From Neisseria mucosa (lineage in GTDB: Bacteria > Pseudomonadota > Gammaproteobacteria > Burkholderiales > Neisseriaceae), in assembly GCF_003044445.1 (NCBI RefSeq), contig NZ_POWX01000011.1, positions 1 to 64,000 of the forward strand: a DNA stretch of 64,000 nt. Direction: 5' to 3'. Made by a program: the position numbers and the translations under genes. Positions within the stretch are counted from its first letter, which is position 1. The number at the start of each line of letters is the position of its first letter. Shown here piece by piece: positions 33,274 through 42,359 of the stretch. The notes beneath the pieces are model-generated. The model had not been told where the DNA came from. It saw nothing but the letters and a program-made list of their open reading frames with translations, and made no database searches.

Positions 33274-34224
33274 ATGAGCAACCATCACAAACTCATCATC
33301 CTCGGCTCAGGTCCTGCCGGCTACACCGCCGCCGTCTATGCCGCCCGCGCTAACCTCAAGCCCGTCATCATTACCGGTGTCGAACAGGGCGGACAACTGA
33401 TGACCACCACCGAAGTCGACAACTGGCCCGCCGACGCGGAAGGCGTACAAGGCCCGGAACTGATGGCGCGTTTCCTTGCCCATGCCGAGCGTTTCGGCAC
33501 TGAAATGATTTTCGACCAAATCCACACCGTCGATTTACAAAACCGCCCCTTCACCCTCAAAGGCGACATGGGCGAATACACTTGCGACGCGCTGATCGTC
33601 GCTACCGGCGCATCCGCCAAATATCTGGGGCTGCCCAGCGAAGAAACTTTTGCGGGCAAAGGCGTATCCGCCTGCGCGACCTGCGACGGTTTCTTCTATA
33701 AACAACAAGACGTGGCAGTCGTCGGCGGCGGCAATACTGCCGTAGAGGAAGCCCTTTACCTCGCCAACATTGCCAACACCGTTACCCTGATTCACCGCCG
33801 CGACAGCTTCCGCGCCGAAAAAATCATGGTGGACAAACTCATGCAGCGCGTTGAAGAAGGCAAAATCATCCTCAAGCTCAACAGCAATCTGGATGAAGTC
33901 TTGGGCGACGAAGGCGGCGTTACCGGCGCCCGTCTGAAACACAACGACGGCACTACCGAAGACATCGCCGTCAAAGGCGTGTTCATCGCCATCGGCCATA
34001 AACCCAACACTGACATTTTCAAAGGACAACTCGATATGGACGAAACCGGCTACCTGAAAACCAAAGGCGGTACGGGCGACAACGTCGGCGCGACCAATAT
34101 CGAAGGCGTATGGGCGGCAGGCGACGTCAAAGACCACACCTACCGCCAAGCTATCACCAGCGCAGCCTCAGGTTGCCAAGCCGCACTTGATGCCGAACGC
34201 TGGCTCGACCGCCAAGGGTTGTAA
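33274..34224 (+). CDS. trxB: Thioredoxin reductase
   Basis: The 316-residue flavoprotein has the FAD-binding GSGPAGYTAAVYAARA, the redox pair CATC in SACATCDGFFY, the NADPH-binding GGGNTAVEEALYL and the C-terminal GVWAAGDVKD. It reduces thioredoxin with NADPH in the cytoplasm. AAGGAAAACATC precedes the ATG. Confidence 0.96.
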   Translation: MSNHHKLIILGSGPAGYTAAVYAARANLKPVIITGVEQGGQLMTTTEVDNWPADAEGVQGPELMARFLAHAERFGTEMIFDQIHTVDLQNRPFTLKGDMGEYTCDALIVATGASAKYLGLPSEETFAGKGVSACATCDGFFYKQQDVAVVGGGNTAVEEALYLANIANTVTLIHRRDSFRAEKIMVDKLMQRVEEGKIILKLNSNLDEVLGDEGGVTGARLKHNDGTTEDIAVKGVFIAIGHKPNTDIFKGQLDMDETGYLKTKGGTGDNVGATNIEGVWAAGDVKDHTYRQAITSAASGCQAALDAERWLDRQGL

Positions 34225-34324
34225 AACAACTCTGTACTGGGTAAAGGCAGCTCGATTAACTCATTCCAAACGGACAGGCTGCGAACCCGATGTCCATATG
34301 GCATTCTAAAAAGTAAAGTATAAG

Positions 34325-34387
34325 AAAAGGTCGTCTGAAAGGTTTTTAGCGAAACCCGCTATGTTTGTTTTCAGACGACCTTTTTGT
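34325..34387. terminator. Inverted DUS pair with an inner palindrome
   Basis: AGGTCGTCTGAA (34328) and TTCAGACGACCT (34370) enclose AGCGAAACCCGCT, a small dyad also present in the pair at 61116-61168. It lies about 100 bp behind trxB. Confidence 0.7.
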
Positions 34388-34463
34388 TTAAATCAGGATA
34401 TTTCAAACAGAGCAACCACATTACAACCCTCTAATTCTGACAACCGTCATTCCTCTTTCTACT

Positions 34464-34570
34464 TATAGTGGATTAAATTTAAATCAGGACAAGGCGACGA
34501 AGCCGCAGACAGTACAGATAGTACGGCAAGGCGAGGCAACGCTGTACTGGTTTAAAGTTAATCCACTATA
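34464..34570. repeat. Correia element (CREE), short form
   Basis: A 107-bp element with TATAGTGGATTAA / TTAATCCACTATA ends and the shared interior GACAAGGCGACGAAGCCGCA plus CAGTACAGATAGTACGGCAAG. It lies between convergent trxB and ftsH. Confidence 0.92.
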
Positions 34571-34672
34571 TAACAATAAAACTATACAAACTGTACTTCC
34601 TCGCCTTACCTGTTTTGTAACAGTCATAATAAAATAAAAACGGCAGCTTTAATAAGCTGCCGTTTTCCATAT

Positions 34673-36628
34673 TTATGATTTATTTGCCGAGTCTTCAAAA
34701 GCTTCAATTGGAGCAGATTCCTGAACAACGGTTTCCTGAGGTTCAGGCTCTGTTTGAAGTTCGGATGGTTCCGCATTATCCTGACGTATATTGTGGCTAT
34801 AATCTTTAGGCGGGCTAGGTTGTTTGCCTGCCATAATTTCCAACACTTGATCACGATCGATGGTTTCCCAATCCATTAAGGCTTTGCACATGGTTTCCAT
34901 TTTATCGCGGTTTTCATCAAGGATTTTGTAGGCCACCTGATATTGTTCGTCCAAAATACGGCGTACTTCAGCATCAATATCTTGTTGCGTTTTTTCAGAA
35001 ATGTTTTGAGAACGGGTAACGCTGCGTCCCAAGAACACTTCACCTTCATTCTCTGCATAAACCATTACGCCCATTTTATCGCTCATGCCGTAACGGGTTA
35101 CCATCTCCCGCGCTATTTGCGTAGCACGTTCGAAATCATTGGACGCGCCGGTGGAAATACGGCCGACGAAGATGTCTTCGGCAATACGACCGCCAAACAA
35201 GATGGAAAGCTGACTCAACATTTGGTCTTTATACATGCTGATACGGTCGCGTTCGGGAAGCTGCCAAGTCAAACCGAGCGCACGGCCGCGTGGCATGATG
35301 GTTACTTTATGAACGGGATCAGTAAACGGCAGGCTTTCGGCAACAATCGCGTGACCAGCTTCATGGTAGGCAGTCGCACGTTTTTCGTCTTCATGCATTA
35401 CCATGCTGCGGCGTTCGGGACCCATATAGATTTTGTCTTTGGCATCTTCAAAATCGCTTTGGTCGACTTTGGTTTTATTCCGACGGCCTGCAAACAGGGC
35501 GGCTTCATTAACCAAGTTTGCCAAATCCGCACCGGAAAAACCAGGAGTACCTCGGGCCAAAGAACCCAAATCAACAGATGCATCCAAAGGCACTTTTTTT
35601 GCGTGTACTCTCAAAATCTGTTCGCGGCCGCGAATATCGGGTAGTGGAACCACCACTTGTCGGTCGAAACGGCCAGGACGTTGTAAGGCAGGATCTAATA
35701 CGTCCGGACGGTTGGTTGCGGCAATGACGATAACGGTCTGGTTGCTTTCAAAACCGTCCATTTCTACCAAAAGCTGGTTCAAGGTTTGTTCGCGCTCATC
35801 ATTACCGCCGCCCAAACCGGCACCGCGCTGACGGCCGACAGCATCGATTTCGTCAATAAAAATGATACAAGGGGCGTTTTTCTTCGCTTGTTCAAACATA
35901 TCGCGCACACGGCTTGCACCGACCCCGACGAACATTTCAACAAAGTCAGAACCTGAGATGCTGAAGAACGGTACGCCTGCTTCGCCTGCTATGGCTTTTG
36001 CCAGCAAAGTTTTACCTGTGCCCGGACTGCCCGCCAGTAAGATACCGCGCGGAACGCGTCCGCCCAAACTTTGATAACGGCTTGGAGCTTTCAGGTAATC
36101 AACGATTTCCTGCACTTCCTCTTTTGCCTCATCACAACCGGCAACATCAGCAAAGGTAACTTTGTTGGCATCTTTGTCCAGAAGGCGGGCACGGCTTTTA
36201 CCGAAAGAGAATGCACCACCCTTACCGCCACCACCGCTTTGCATACGCATAAAATAAAACCATGCGCCAATCAACAGCAATACCGGCAACAGGCTGTAAA
36301 ACAGGCTGGCGAGCATGCTTGGTTTTTCTTCGGGGATAACGTTGACGCGGACTTTATTGTCCAAAAGCGTTTTAACCAAATTATCGTCCAAAGGCGCATT
36401 GGTGAAGAAAGAGGTTTTATCGGTACGCTCCCCCCTAACTAGATAGCCGATGATAGCGGAACCTTCGATATTGACACTTGCCACTTCACCGTTGTTTACC
36501 TGTTGGATAAATTGAGAGTATTCGATTTGCTGCTTGTTTTCCTGCTTGCTGGTCAGAGCGTTGAATGCGGCCATCAGGCCGACGCACAAAGCAACCCAGA
36601 GCAGAATTGACTTAAAGGTATTCCCCAC
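34673..36628 (-). CDS. ftsH: ATP-dependent zinc metalloprotease FtsH
   Basis: The 651-residue protein has two N-terminal membrane helices (ILLWVALCVGLMAAF and LFYSLLPVLLLIGAWFYFM) around a periplasmic domain. An AAA module with Walker A AGSPGTGKT and the SRH region follows, then the zinc site HEAGH with a downstream Asp. It degrades membrane and short-lived cytoplasmic proteins as a hexamer. It follows rlmE with a 64-bp gap, the classical rlmE-ftsH pair. Confidence 0.97.
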   Translation of the reverse strand: MGNTFKSILLWVALCVGLMAAFNALTSKQENKQQIEYSQFIQQVNNGEVASVNIEGSAIIGYLVRGERTDKTSFFTNAPLDDNLVKTLLDNKVRVNVIPEEKPSMLASLFYSLLPVLLLIGAWFYFMRMQSGGGGKGGAFSFGKSRARLLDKDANKVTFADVAGCDEAKEEVQEIVDYLKAPSRYQSLGGRVPRGILLAGSPGTGKTLLAKAIAGEAGVPFFSISGSDFVEMFVGVGASRVRDMFEQAKKNAPCIIFIDEIDAVGRQRGAGLGGGNDEREQTLNQLLVEMDGFESNQTVIVIAATNRPDVLDPALQRPGRFDRQVVVPLPDIRGREQILRVHAKKVPLDASVDLGSLARGTPGFSGADLANLVNEAALFAGRRNKTKVDQSDFEDAKDKIYMGPERRSMVMHEDEKRATAYHEAGHAIVAESLPFTDPVHKVTIMPRGRALGLTWQLPERDRISMYKDQMLSQLSILFGGRIAEDIFVGRISTGASNDFERATQIAREMVTRYGMSDKMGVMVYAENEGEVFLGRSVTRSQNISEKTQQDIDAEVRRILDEQYQVAYKILDENRDKMETMCKALMDWETIDRDQVLEIMAGKQPSPPKDYSHNIRQDNAEPSELQTEPEPQETVVQESAPIEAFEDSANKS

Positions 36629-36692
36629 TTAGCCAGGCTCCATGATATAAAGATAAACGAAAGAAAGATTTTAAAACACGCTGCTTGTATTG

Positions 36693-37313
36693 TCAGCGTT
36701 TATTTTTTCCTAATAAATAAATCTCACTGGAACGATTGCGCGATGCCTCGGGCTTGCGCGTCTGCACCGTTCCGAAGATTTCACGCATGGCTGCCATATA
36801 TTCCTGATAGCCCGCTCCCTGAAATACTTTCACCAAAAAGCTGCCGCCCGTTTTTAAATGATTGACTGCAAAGTCCAAAGCCAGTTCGCACAAGTAAAAG
36901 CTGCGTGCTTGGTCGGTTACAGCGTTACCCGACATATTGGGTGCCATATCGCAAATTACAAGGTCTAGCGGACGGTCGTCCAGCAAGGTCTCAAATTGCG
37001 CCAATACGTCATTTTCCCTGAAGTCTCCCTGAATAAAAGAAACACCTTCTATTTCATCCATGGGCAGGATATCCAATGCGAACACGCGCCCTGAATTGCC
37101 GACCAGTTTTGCCGCGACTTGCGACCAGCTTCCCGGCGCGCTGCCTAAATCCGCCAAAACCGTGCCGGGTTTGATTAATTTGTCTTTTTCGTTGATTTCC
37201 AGCAGTTTATATGCGGCGCGGGCGCGATAGCCGTCTTTTTGTGCCATGTGGACGTAATGATCGTTGACGTGTTCGTGAAGCCAGGCTTTTGATGATTTTG
37301 AACGTACTGCCAT
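36693..37313 (-). CDS. rlmE: 23S rRNA 2'-O-ribose U2552 methyltransferase
   Basis: The 206-residue protein begins with the family signature RSKSSKAWLHEHVNDHYV. It has the SAM-binding DLGSAPGSW and the catalytic-tetrad region LVICDMAPNMSG...FLVKVFQGAG. It modifies U2552 of 23S rRNA late in 50S assembly. It is located upstream of ftsH and divergent from yhbY, as in many proteobacteria. Confidence 0.96.
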   Translation of the reverse strand: MAVRSKSSKAWLHEHVNDHYVHMAQKDGYRARAAYKLLEINEKDKLIKPGTVLADLGSAPGSWSQVAAKLVGNSGRVFALDILPMDEIEGVSFIQGDFRENDVLAQFETLLDDRPLDLVICDMAPNMSGNAVTDQARSFYLCELALDFAVNHLKTGGSFLVKVFQGAGYQEYMAAMREIFGTVQTRKPEASRNRSSEIYLLGKNKR

Positions 37314-37421
37314 AATTTATTTAATGATATAGAGAAACGCCGTATTGTACGTTATTTTCCCCCGAGATTGCGCCAAATCGCGTACAATGCCGCATTATTC
37401 TTTCTTTTCAAGCATTAGAAC

Positions 37422-37706
37422 ATGACTGACAATAAATTAAGCACCAAAGAAATTTTGGAATTGAAAGCCCGCGCCCATCACCTTCATCCCGTTGTAATGG
37501 TGGGACAACAAGGCTTGACCGAGTCCGTTATCAAAGAAACCGATGCCGCCCTGACAGCGCATGAGTTAATCAAAGTCCGTGTATTCGGCGACGACCGAGC
37601 CGAACGCGTTGAAATTTGCAATGCGTTGTGCGAAGCCGTCGATGCGCAACTGGTTCAGCATATCGGTAAGCTGTTGGTGTTGTGGCGTAAAAACTTGGAG
37701 GCTTGA
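37422..37706 (+). CDS. yhbY: CRM-domain RNA-binding protein YhbY
   Basis: The 94-residue protein is nearly all CRM domain: LKARAHHLHPVVMVGQQGLT, then ETDAALTAHELIKVRV and the final GKLLVLWRK. The family binds pre-50S ribosomal particles. It is divergent from rlmE with 108 bp between, the conserved neighbourhood. Confidence 0.93.
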   Translation: MTDNKLSTKEILELKARAHHLHPVVMVGQQGLTESVIKETDAALTAHELIKVRVFGDDRAERVEICNALCEAVDAQLVQHIGKLLVLWRKNLEA

Positions 37707-37732
37707 GAAAGCGTTTGGTTCCAAACAATGAG

Positions 37733-37771
37733 AGGTCGTCTGAAAAACCATCAAGGCTTTCAGACGACCTT
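37733..37771. terminator. Inverted DUS pair behind yhbY
   Basis: AGGTCGTCTGAAAAACC and GGCTTTCAGACGACCT form the hairpin some 27 bp after the stop codon. Confidence 0.75.
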
Positions 37772-37831
37772 CGTTTAATAAATCTTGAAATCAGTATAGA
37801 AACAACAGCAGATTATTTATCCCTTGATATA

Positions 37832-37877
37832 AAAGGTCGTCTGAAAACCCTGATTGGGGATTTTCAGACGACCTTTG
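37832..37877. terminator. Inverted DUS pair behind the TonB receptor
   Basis: AAAGGTCGTCTGAAAACCC and GGGGATTTTCAGACGACCTTT pair closely. It lies 27 bp downstream of the minus-strand receptor stop, so it serves the receptor gene. Confidence 0.75.
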
Positions 37878-37903
37878 TCTTTGCCGGTTGGTCTGTTCGG
37901 ATA

Positions 37904-40105
37904 TTAGAAATCCAATTCCGCTTTCAGCCAGTAGGTACGCGGCATGCCGACGACGGCGAAGCTGCGGTCGTATTGGCCGCGCTGTACCTGCCAATAGTTT
38001 TTGTTGAACAGGTTTTCCACCGAGCTGCTGACGGTCAGGGTATTTTTGCCGAGCTTGGTTTTGTAGCGCGCGCCTACGTCAACCAAGGTATAGGACGGCA
38101 GTTTATATTGGCGTTCAGTATCTTGGAAAGACTTACCGTAGTATTGGATATTGCTTTTCAAAGTCAGACCTTGGACAAATGGCGTATCCCATTCGATACC
38201 TGCTTTGGCAATAACACGCGGGCTAGCAACCTGATTACCATTTGTTAAAGTATTATTGTAACGCGGATAATCCTTCAACTGCGCTTTCAGATACATAATG
38301 CCAAAGCTCGGACGAAGGGTTTTATTCATCAGGTTGGCATACGTATTAAACTCAACACCACGGTTGATTTCTTTACCATGCTGCTCTTGCGTATTGCGCC
38401 AATAACCCGGACGGACGATTTGGAAAGCGTTCAGGCTGGTTACAACATCACCCCAGTTTTTTCGTACACCCATTTCAATCTGTTTGCTGACACGAGGTTT
38501 GGACATTTCTCCAGTATCCTCGTTAGTCGCACCCGGTTCCAAATCTTGCATATAGTTTCCATACACTACCATACCGGTATTAGGCACCCAAGCCGCTGCA
38601 AACATCGGACTGAATCGTTTTTTGCTGAACTTCACAGTAGAAGAGCGGCGGTTTGCATCAGTTTTTGCATTGCCTGTCAAATTTGGATGAGCAGTTTGTT
38701 TTACCCATTGATAACGTCCGCCCAAGGTTAAACGGATAGTATTATCCGCGAAACCCAAAGTATCGGATATTGCAAGGCTGGGAGTCTCATAAGTCGTATG
38801 CTCTGTGCCTTGTATATTGGCAGGATTGTTGCGGTGGGTAATAGGGAAAACAGGGTTGTAGATGTTGGTATCCAAGGCATCGCCGTTGCGCGTTCCCTGA
38901 TCGTGGTCGCGGTGTCGTTTAATATAATCGAATGAGGTAGCCCAATTGTGAACAACCGGACCGGTTTCAAATTCACCACGCACTTTCAAATTACCGCTTG
39001 TTGTGCGTGAAAGGAATTCAAACGGTTGTGCGGCCTGCGCCGTGTAATTACCTAAATTACCGCCTTTTGCACGATTTTTCATGAGCAGTTGTGTAAACGA
39101 ACCTTTATACACAGACTCCATATAACCTAAACCACCACTAACCTGCATATTGTAGTCAGTATCGTATTCGAAAGTCAGTGCATTCGTCATAGTCTTAGTT
39201 GTTTGCTCCTGCCAAGACGGGACAAGCAGGGTTTTGCCGCTCGGTGCGGCAGGCATGGCAAAGTTAAGATCCTGCATTTCATGAATACGCGCACGACCTC
39301 CCTCTGTATTACGGTGGTTATACATCGAATCGAAAGACAGACGTAATTTCTCACCACGATAATCAGTATTTAATGCAAATTCCTGATTATCTTCCTTATA
39401 ACCTTTACGGGCGGTTTCACCTTTGCGGTATTTACCATTGAAACGGATGCCAAACTGTTTGTTTTCACCAAAACGCTGACCGATATCGATTGCGCCTTCG
39501 GTACGATTTTTACTGAAAACCGCTAAACCGATTTTTCGGTTGCCTTCATCGGATGCTTTTTTGGTTTCGATGTTGACAGAAGAACCTGCTGCACCTTCAG
39601 GGTCCATACCGACAGTGGAACTTGAAGCACCTTTAATCAACTGTGCAGAAGAAACGCCGGCAGTCGGGGTGTGGTAATAAGAATAAAGACCTGCCAAGCC
39701 ATTGATGCTAAACTGGCGGGCATCAAGTTGCAAACCACGGACATAGACGCCTTGAATGGTGTTGCTTTCACCGCCGAACTGCATGGTAGAGGCATCGTTC
39801 TTGGCGATTGTATCGACTAATGTACGGGATGCGTTGTTTTCCAATACTTTTTCATCGTAATTGACAACCGTAATCGGCGCTGTGAAAGCATTGGCTTTAC
39901 CAAGTAGTCCCAAGTTCACGCGGTCGCGCAAGTCGCCGTCGCTGGCGATGGAGTAAGAGCGGGCGGCTTTGACGCGTTTGGCGTCGGCGCGGACATGGAC
40001 TTCCTGCAACTGCTGTTGCACTGGGGCTTCGGGCGTCGCTTCATCGGCGGCATAAGAAAACGCGCTCATAATCAAAAGCGGCATCAGGGCTAATTTGCTG
40101 TTCAT
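37904..40105 (-). CDS. TonB-dependent siderophore receptor
   Basis: The start at 40105 (MNSKLALMPLLIMSAFSYA) gives a signal peptide; the longer frame adds only a non-secretory leader. The 733-residue product has a plug domain (ASRTLVDTIAKNDASTMQFG, IQGVYVRGLQLDARQFSING), a C-terminal barrel and the final aromatic residue (YWLKAELDF). It is an outer-membrane, TonB-energised importer, probably for a ferric siderophore by family resemblance. It is divergent from an ABC transporter; the shared AT-rich spacer would hold its regulation. Confidence 0.85.
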   Translation of the reverse strand: MNSKLALMPLLIMSAFSYAADEATPEAPVQQQLQEVHVRADAKRVKAARSYSIASDGDLRDRVNLGLLGKANAFTAPITVVNYDEKVLENNASRTLVDTIAKNDASTMQFGGESNTIQGVYVRGLQLDARQFSINGLAGLYSYYHTPTAGVSSAQLIKGASSSTVGMDPEGAAGSSVNIETKKASDEGNRKIGLAVFSKNRTEGAIDIGQRFGENKQFGIRFNGKYRKGETARKGYKEDNQEFALNTDYRGEKLRLSFDSMYNHRNTEGGRARIHEMQDLNFAMPAAPSGKTLLVPSWQEQTTKTMTNALTFEYDTDYNMQVSGGLGYMESVYKGSFTQLLMKNRAKGGNLGNYTAQAAQPFEFLSRTTSGNLKVRGEFETGPVVHNWATSFDYIKRHRDHDQGTRNGDALDTNIYNPVFPITHRNNPANIQGTEHTTYETPSLAISDTLGFADNTIRLTLGGRYQWVKQTAHPNLTGNAKTDANRRSSTVKFSKKRFSPMFAAAWVPNTGMVVYGNYMQDLEPGATNEDTGEMSKPRVSKQIEMGVRKNWGDVVTSLNAFQIVRPGYWRNTQEQHGKEINRGVEFNTYANLMNKTLRPSFGIMYLKAQLKDYPRYNNTLTNGNQVASPRVIAKAGIEWDTPFVQGLTLKSNIQYYGKSFQDTERQYKLPSYTLVDVGARYKTKLGKNTLTVSSSVENLFNKNYWQVQRGQYDRSFAVVGMPRTYWLKAELDF

Positions 40106-40355
40106 AGATTCCTTCTGTCTCTGAGGTGGGTTATTTTTGTTGCAATAAGCGTTAAAAATCACAAAGTAATTTTGCTGCGGAATTATATTTGATAACATTC
40201 TGCTTTTCTATAAAAAGTGATGATAACTATTTGTAAAAACAAAAATACAACATAAACCAAAACTTTTTCTATCGTAATTGTTAATTATTTTATTAGGCGG
40301 AGAATCAGGGTTTCAGACGACCCCTGCCCGCTGCCTGCCTCAAGAGACAACGCAC
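40106..40355. promoter_or_regulatory. Divergent regulatory spacer, possibly iron-controlled
   Basis: The 250-bp AT-rich gap separates the receptor and the ABC transporter. Near 40215-40235 GTGATGATAACTATTTG shows partial similarity to a Fur site (about half the positions). A single reverse DUS is at about 40311. A regulatory role is inferred from position. Confidence 0.3.
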
Positions 40356-42125
40356 ATGCAAAAATGGCAAATCGAGCTTTATTCCACGCCGTCTTGGCTG
40401 TTACAGACCTTATTGATGGTCGCCGCCGCCTCGGCGGTGATTCTGTTTTTGGCACGCGAAACGCGCTTCGGGCGGGAGTTTGCCTATATCCTGCGGCTGT
40501 GTCTGACGCCGAAAAGCGCGGTCAAAGTCTTGCTGCTGATTACGGCGATGATTGCGCTGCTGCTGACCGAAGTGCGGCTGAATGTATTGAGTACCTTTAT
40601 GTCCAAAGGGCTTTACGACTCGATGCAGGATTTGAACGCCTCCGCGTTTTGGATGTTTGCAGCGATGAACGCGGGCGTGGTGTTGGTGCGGGCGTTTAAC
40701 AACGTCGTCAACGACTTTCTCGATCAAGGCTTGGCGATTAAATGGTCGGAGCGGCTCAATGAAGTGCTGACAACGCGCTGGCTTGCCGACAAAAACTACT
40801 ACCGCCTGCAAATGCGCCGCCATGCGCCGGACAATATCGACCAGCGTATCCAACAAGACGCGCAGGATTTCATCGCCTCGACCATAGAATTTGTACGCGG
40901 CATGGTCAATTCGGTCGTTACCTCGCTGGAATTTGCCGTTGTTTTGTGGGGCTTGGCGGGCATCCTGACCGTATTTGGCATCGACATTCCGCACGGCATC
41001 GTTTGGTTTGTCTATATGTTTGTGATTTTGGCGACCTTTATCGCCATGTGGATAGGCAACCCTTTGATTCGTTACAACTATGAAAACGAAAAACTCAACG
41101 GCGACTATCGTTATTCCCTCATCCGCGTGCGCGACCACGCCGAAAGCGTGGCGTTTTACAGCGGCGAACAACACGAACACGACCAGCTTGCCGACCGCTT
41201 CAAAGCCATCATCCGCAACCGTTGGCGCATCGCCCGCCAAAGCGTCTGCTTGAGCGGCTTTAACGATATGTTTACCAACGGAATCAAGCTCTTCCCCATT
41301 ATTTTGCAAGCCCCGCGCCTGTTTGCCGGGCAAATCAAAATCGGCGACATCCAGCAGACCGTCCAAGCCTTCGCCCGACTGCAAAACGCCCTGTCCTTCT
41401 TTCGGATGTTCTACAACAAATTTACCGCCTACCGCGCCCGACTGGAGCGTCTGTACGGCTTTTTACTGAGTACGGAAGAACACCACAGCGCACAACAACC
41501 CGACATTACCGAAGTTTCAGACGACCTCTCGCTGGAAAACGTCGCCCTGTTCCGCCACAACGGCGAAATCCTGTTGAGCGGCATCAACGTCAACCTTAAA
41601 AGCGGTGATTCGCTGCTGATACGCGGCCCGAGCGGTTGCGGCAAAACCTCGCTGCTGCGCGCACTGGCGGGGCTTTGGCCGTTCGGCAGCAGCGGCAAAG
41701 TCAGCCGTCCGCCGCATCAAGACATCCTCTTCCTGCCGCAACGCCCGTACACGGCGCAAGGCAGCCTGCGCGACGCGATTTGTTACCCCGACATCGACAA
41801 ACAGCATCCTGAGTTAGCCGAAGCCATGAATACCTGCCGCCTAGGTTATCTCGTTGATAAATTGGACAAAACCGACGACTGGCAACACAAACTCTCCCCC
41901 GGCGAACTGCAACGCGTCGCCTTCGTCCGCGCCCTGCTCTCGCAGCCCAAAGTCATCCTGCTCGACGAGGCCACTGCCGCCTTGGACGAACCGACCGAAG
42001 CCCTGCTCTACCGCGCTTTGAAACGCAAACTGCCGCAGAGCATCATCATCAGCATCGGCCACCGCAGCACGCTCAACGAGTTTCACGATTTCAGTCTTGA
42101 TGTCGGCAACGTAGCTTGCGATTAA
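40356..42125 (+). CDS. ABC transporter, fused permease and ATPase (YddA/SbmA-type)
   Basis: The ATG at 40356 (MQKWQIELYSTPSWLL) is preferred over an upstream reading that passes through a DUS. The 589-residue product has a SbmA/BacA-like membrane domain (EVRLNVLSTFMSKGLYDSMQ, FLDQGLAIKWSERL). Its nucleotide-binding domain follows, with GPSGCGKTS, the signature LSPGELQR and VILLDEATAALDE. It lies divergent to a TonB-dependent receptor. In E. coli the homologous yddA neighbours yddB, also a TonB receptor gene, so a joint role in envelope transport is plausible. Confidence 0.83.
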   Translation: MQKWQIELYSTPSWLLQTLLMVAAASAVILFLARETRFGREFAYILRLCLTPKSAVKVLLLITAMIALLLTEVRLNVLSTFMSKGLYDSMQDLNASAFWMFAAMNAGVVLVRAFNNVVNDFLDQGLAIKWSERLNEVLTTRWLADKNYYRLQMRRHAPDNIDQRIQQDAQDFIASTIEFVRGMVNSVVTSLEFAVVLWGLAGILTVFGIDIPHGIVWFVYMFVILATFIAMWIGNPLIRYNYENEKLNGDYRYSLIRVRDHAESVAFYSGEQHEHDQLADRFKAIIRNRWRIARQSVCLSGFNDMFTNGIKLFPIILQAPRLFAGQIKIGDIQQTVQAFARLQNALSFFRMFYNKFTAYRARLERLYGFLLSTEEHHSAQQPDITEVSDDLSLENVALFRHNGEILLSGINVNLKSGDSLLIRGPSGCGKTSLLRALAGLWPFGSSGKVSRPPHQDILFLPQRPYTAQGSLRDAICYPDIDKQHPELAEAMNTCRLGYLVDKLDKTDDWQHKLSPGELQRVAFVRALLSQPKVILLDEATAALDEPTEALLYRALKRKLPQSIIISIGHRSTLNEFHDFSLDVGNVACD

Positions 42126-42128
42126 ATT

Positions 42129-42235
42129 TATAGTGGATTAAATTTAAATCAGAACAAGGCGACGAAGCCGCAGACAGTACAGATAGTACGGCAAGGCGAG
42201 GCAACGCCGTACTGGTTTAAAGTTAATCCACTATA
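42129..42235. repeat. Correia element (CREE), short form
   Basis: A 107-bp copy, nearly identical to those at 34464 and 45361. Its left end starts 3 bp after the stop of the ABC transporter gene. Confidence 0.92.
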
Positions 42236-42243
42236 AAGCGACG

Positions 42244-42318
42244 AGGTCGTCTGAAAACCCGTCAGGGTTTCGCCAAAACGAGCGCAGCGAGTTTCGCTAA
42301 AACTTTTTCAGACGACCT
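42244..42318. terminator. Inverted DUS pair with a long loop
   Basis: AGGTCGTCTGAA (42244) and TTCAGACGACCT (42307) flank a 51-base loop that contains GAGCGCAGCGAGTTTCGCT. It lies between the CREE and the DUF2130 gene. Confidence 0.6.
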
Positions 42319-42359
42319 TTCTGCTAAAATCACACGCTTCAAATACAAGGGAACCCGCC

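Noticed and set aside
34464..34570. Correia elements as small RNA genes
   Set aside because: The terminal repeats and the repeated occurrence identify them as Correia elements. Transcription from them is possible but not evident from sequence.
40106..40355. A definite Fur box between the receptor and the ABC transporter
   Set aside because: The best matches agree at only about half of the 19 consensus positions, so it is given only as a low-confidence regulatory spacer.
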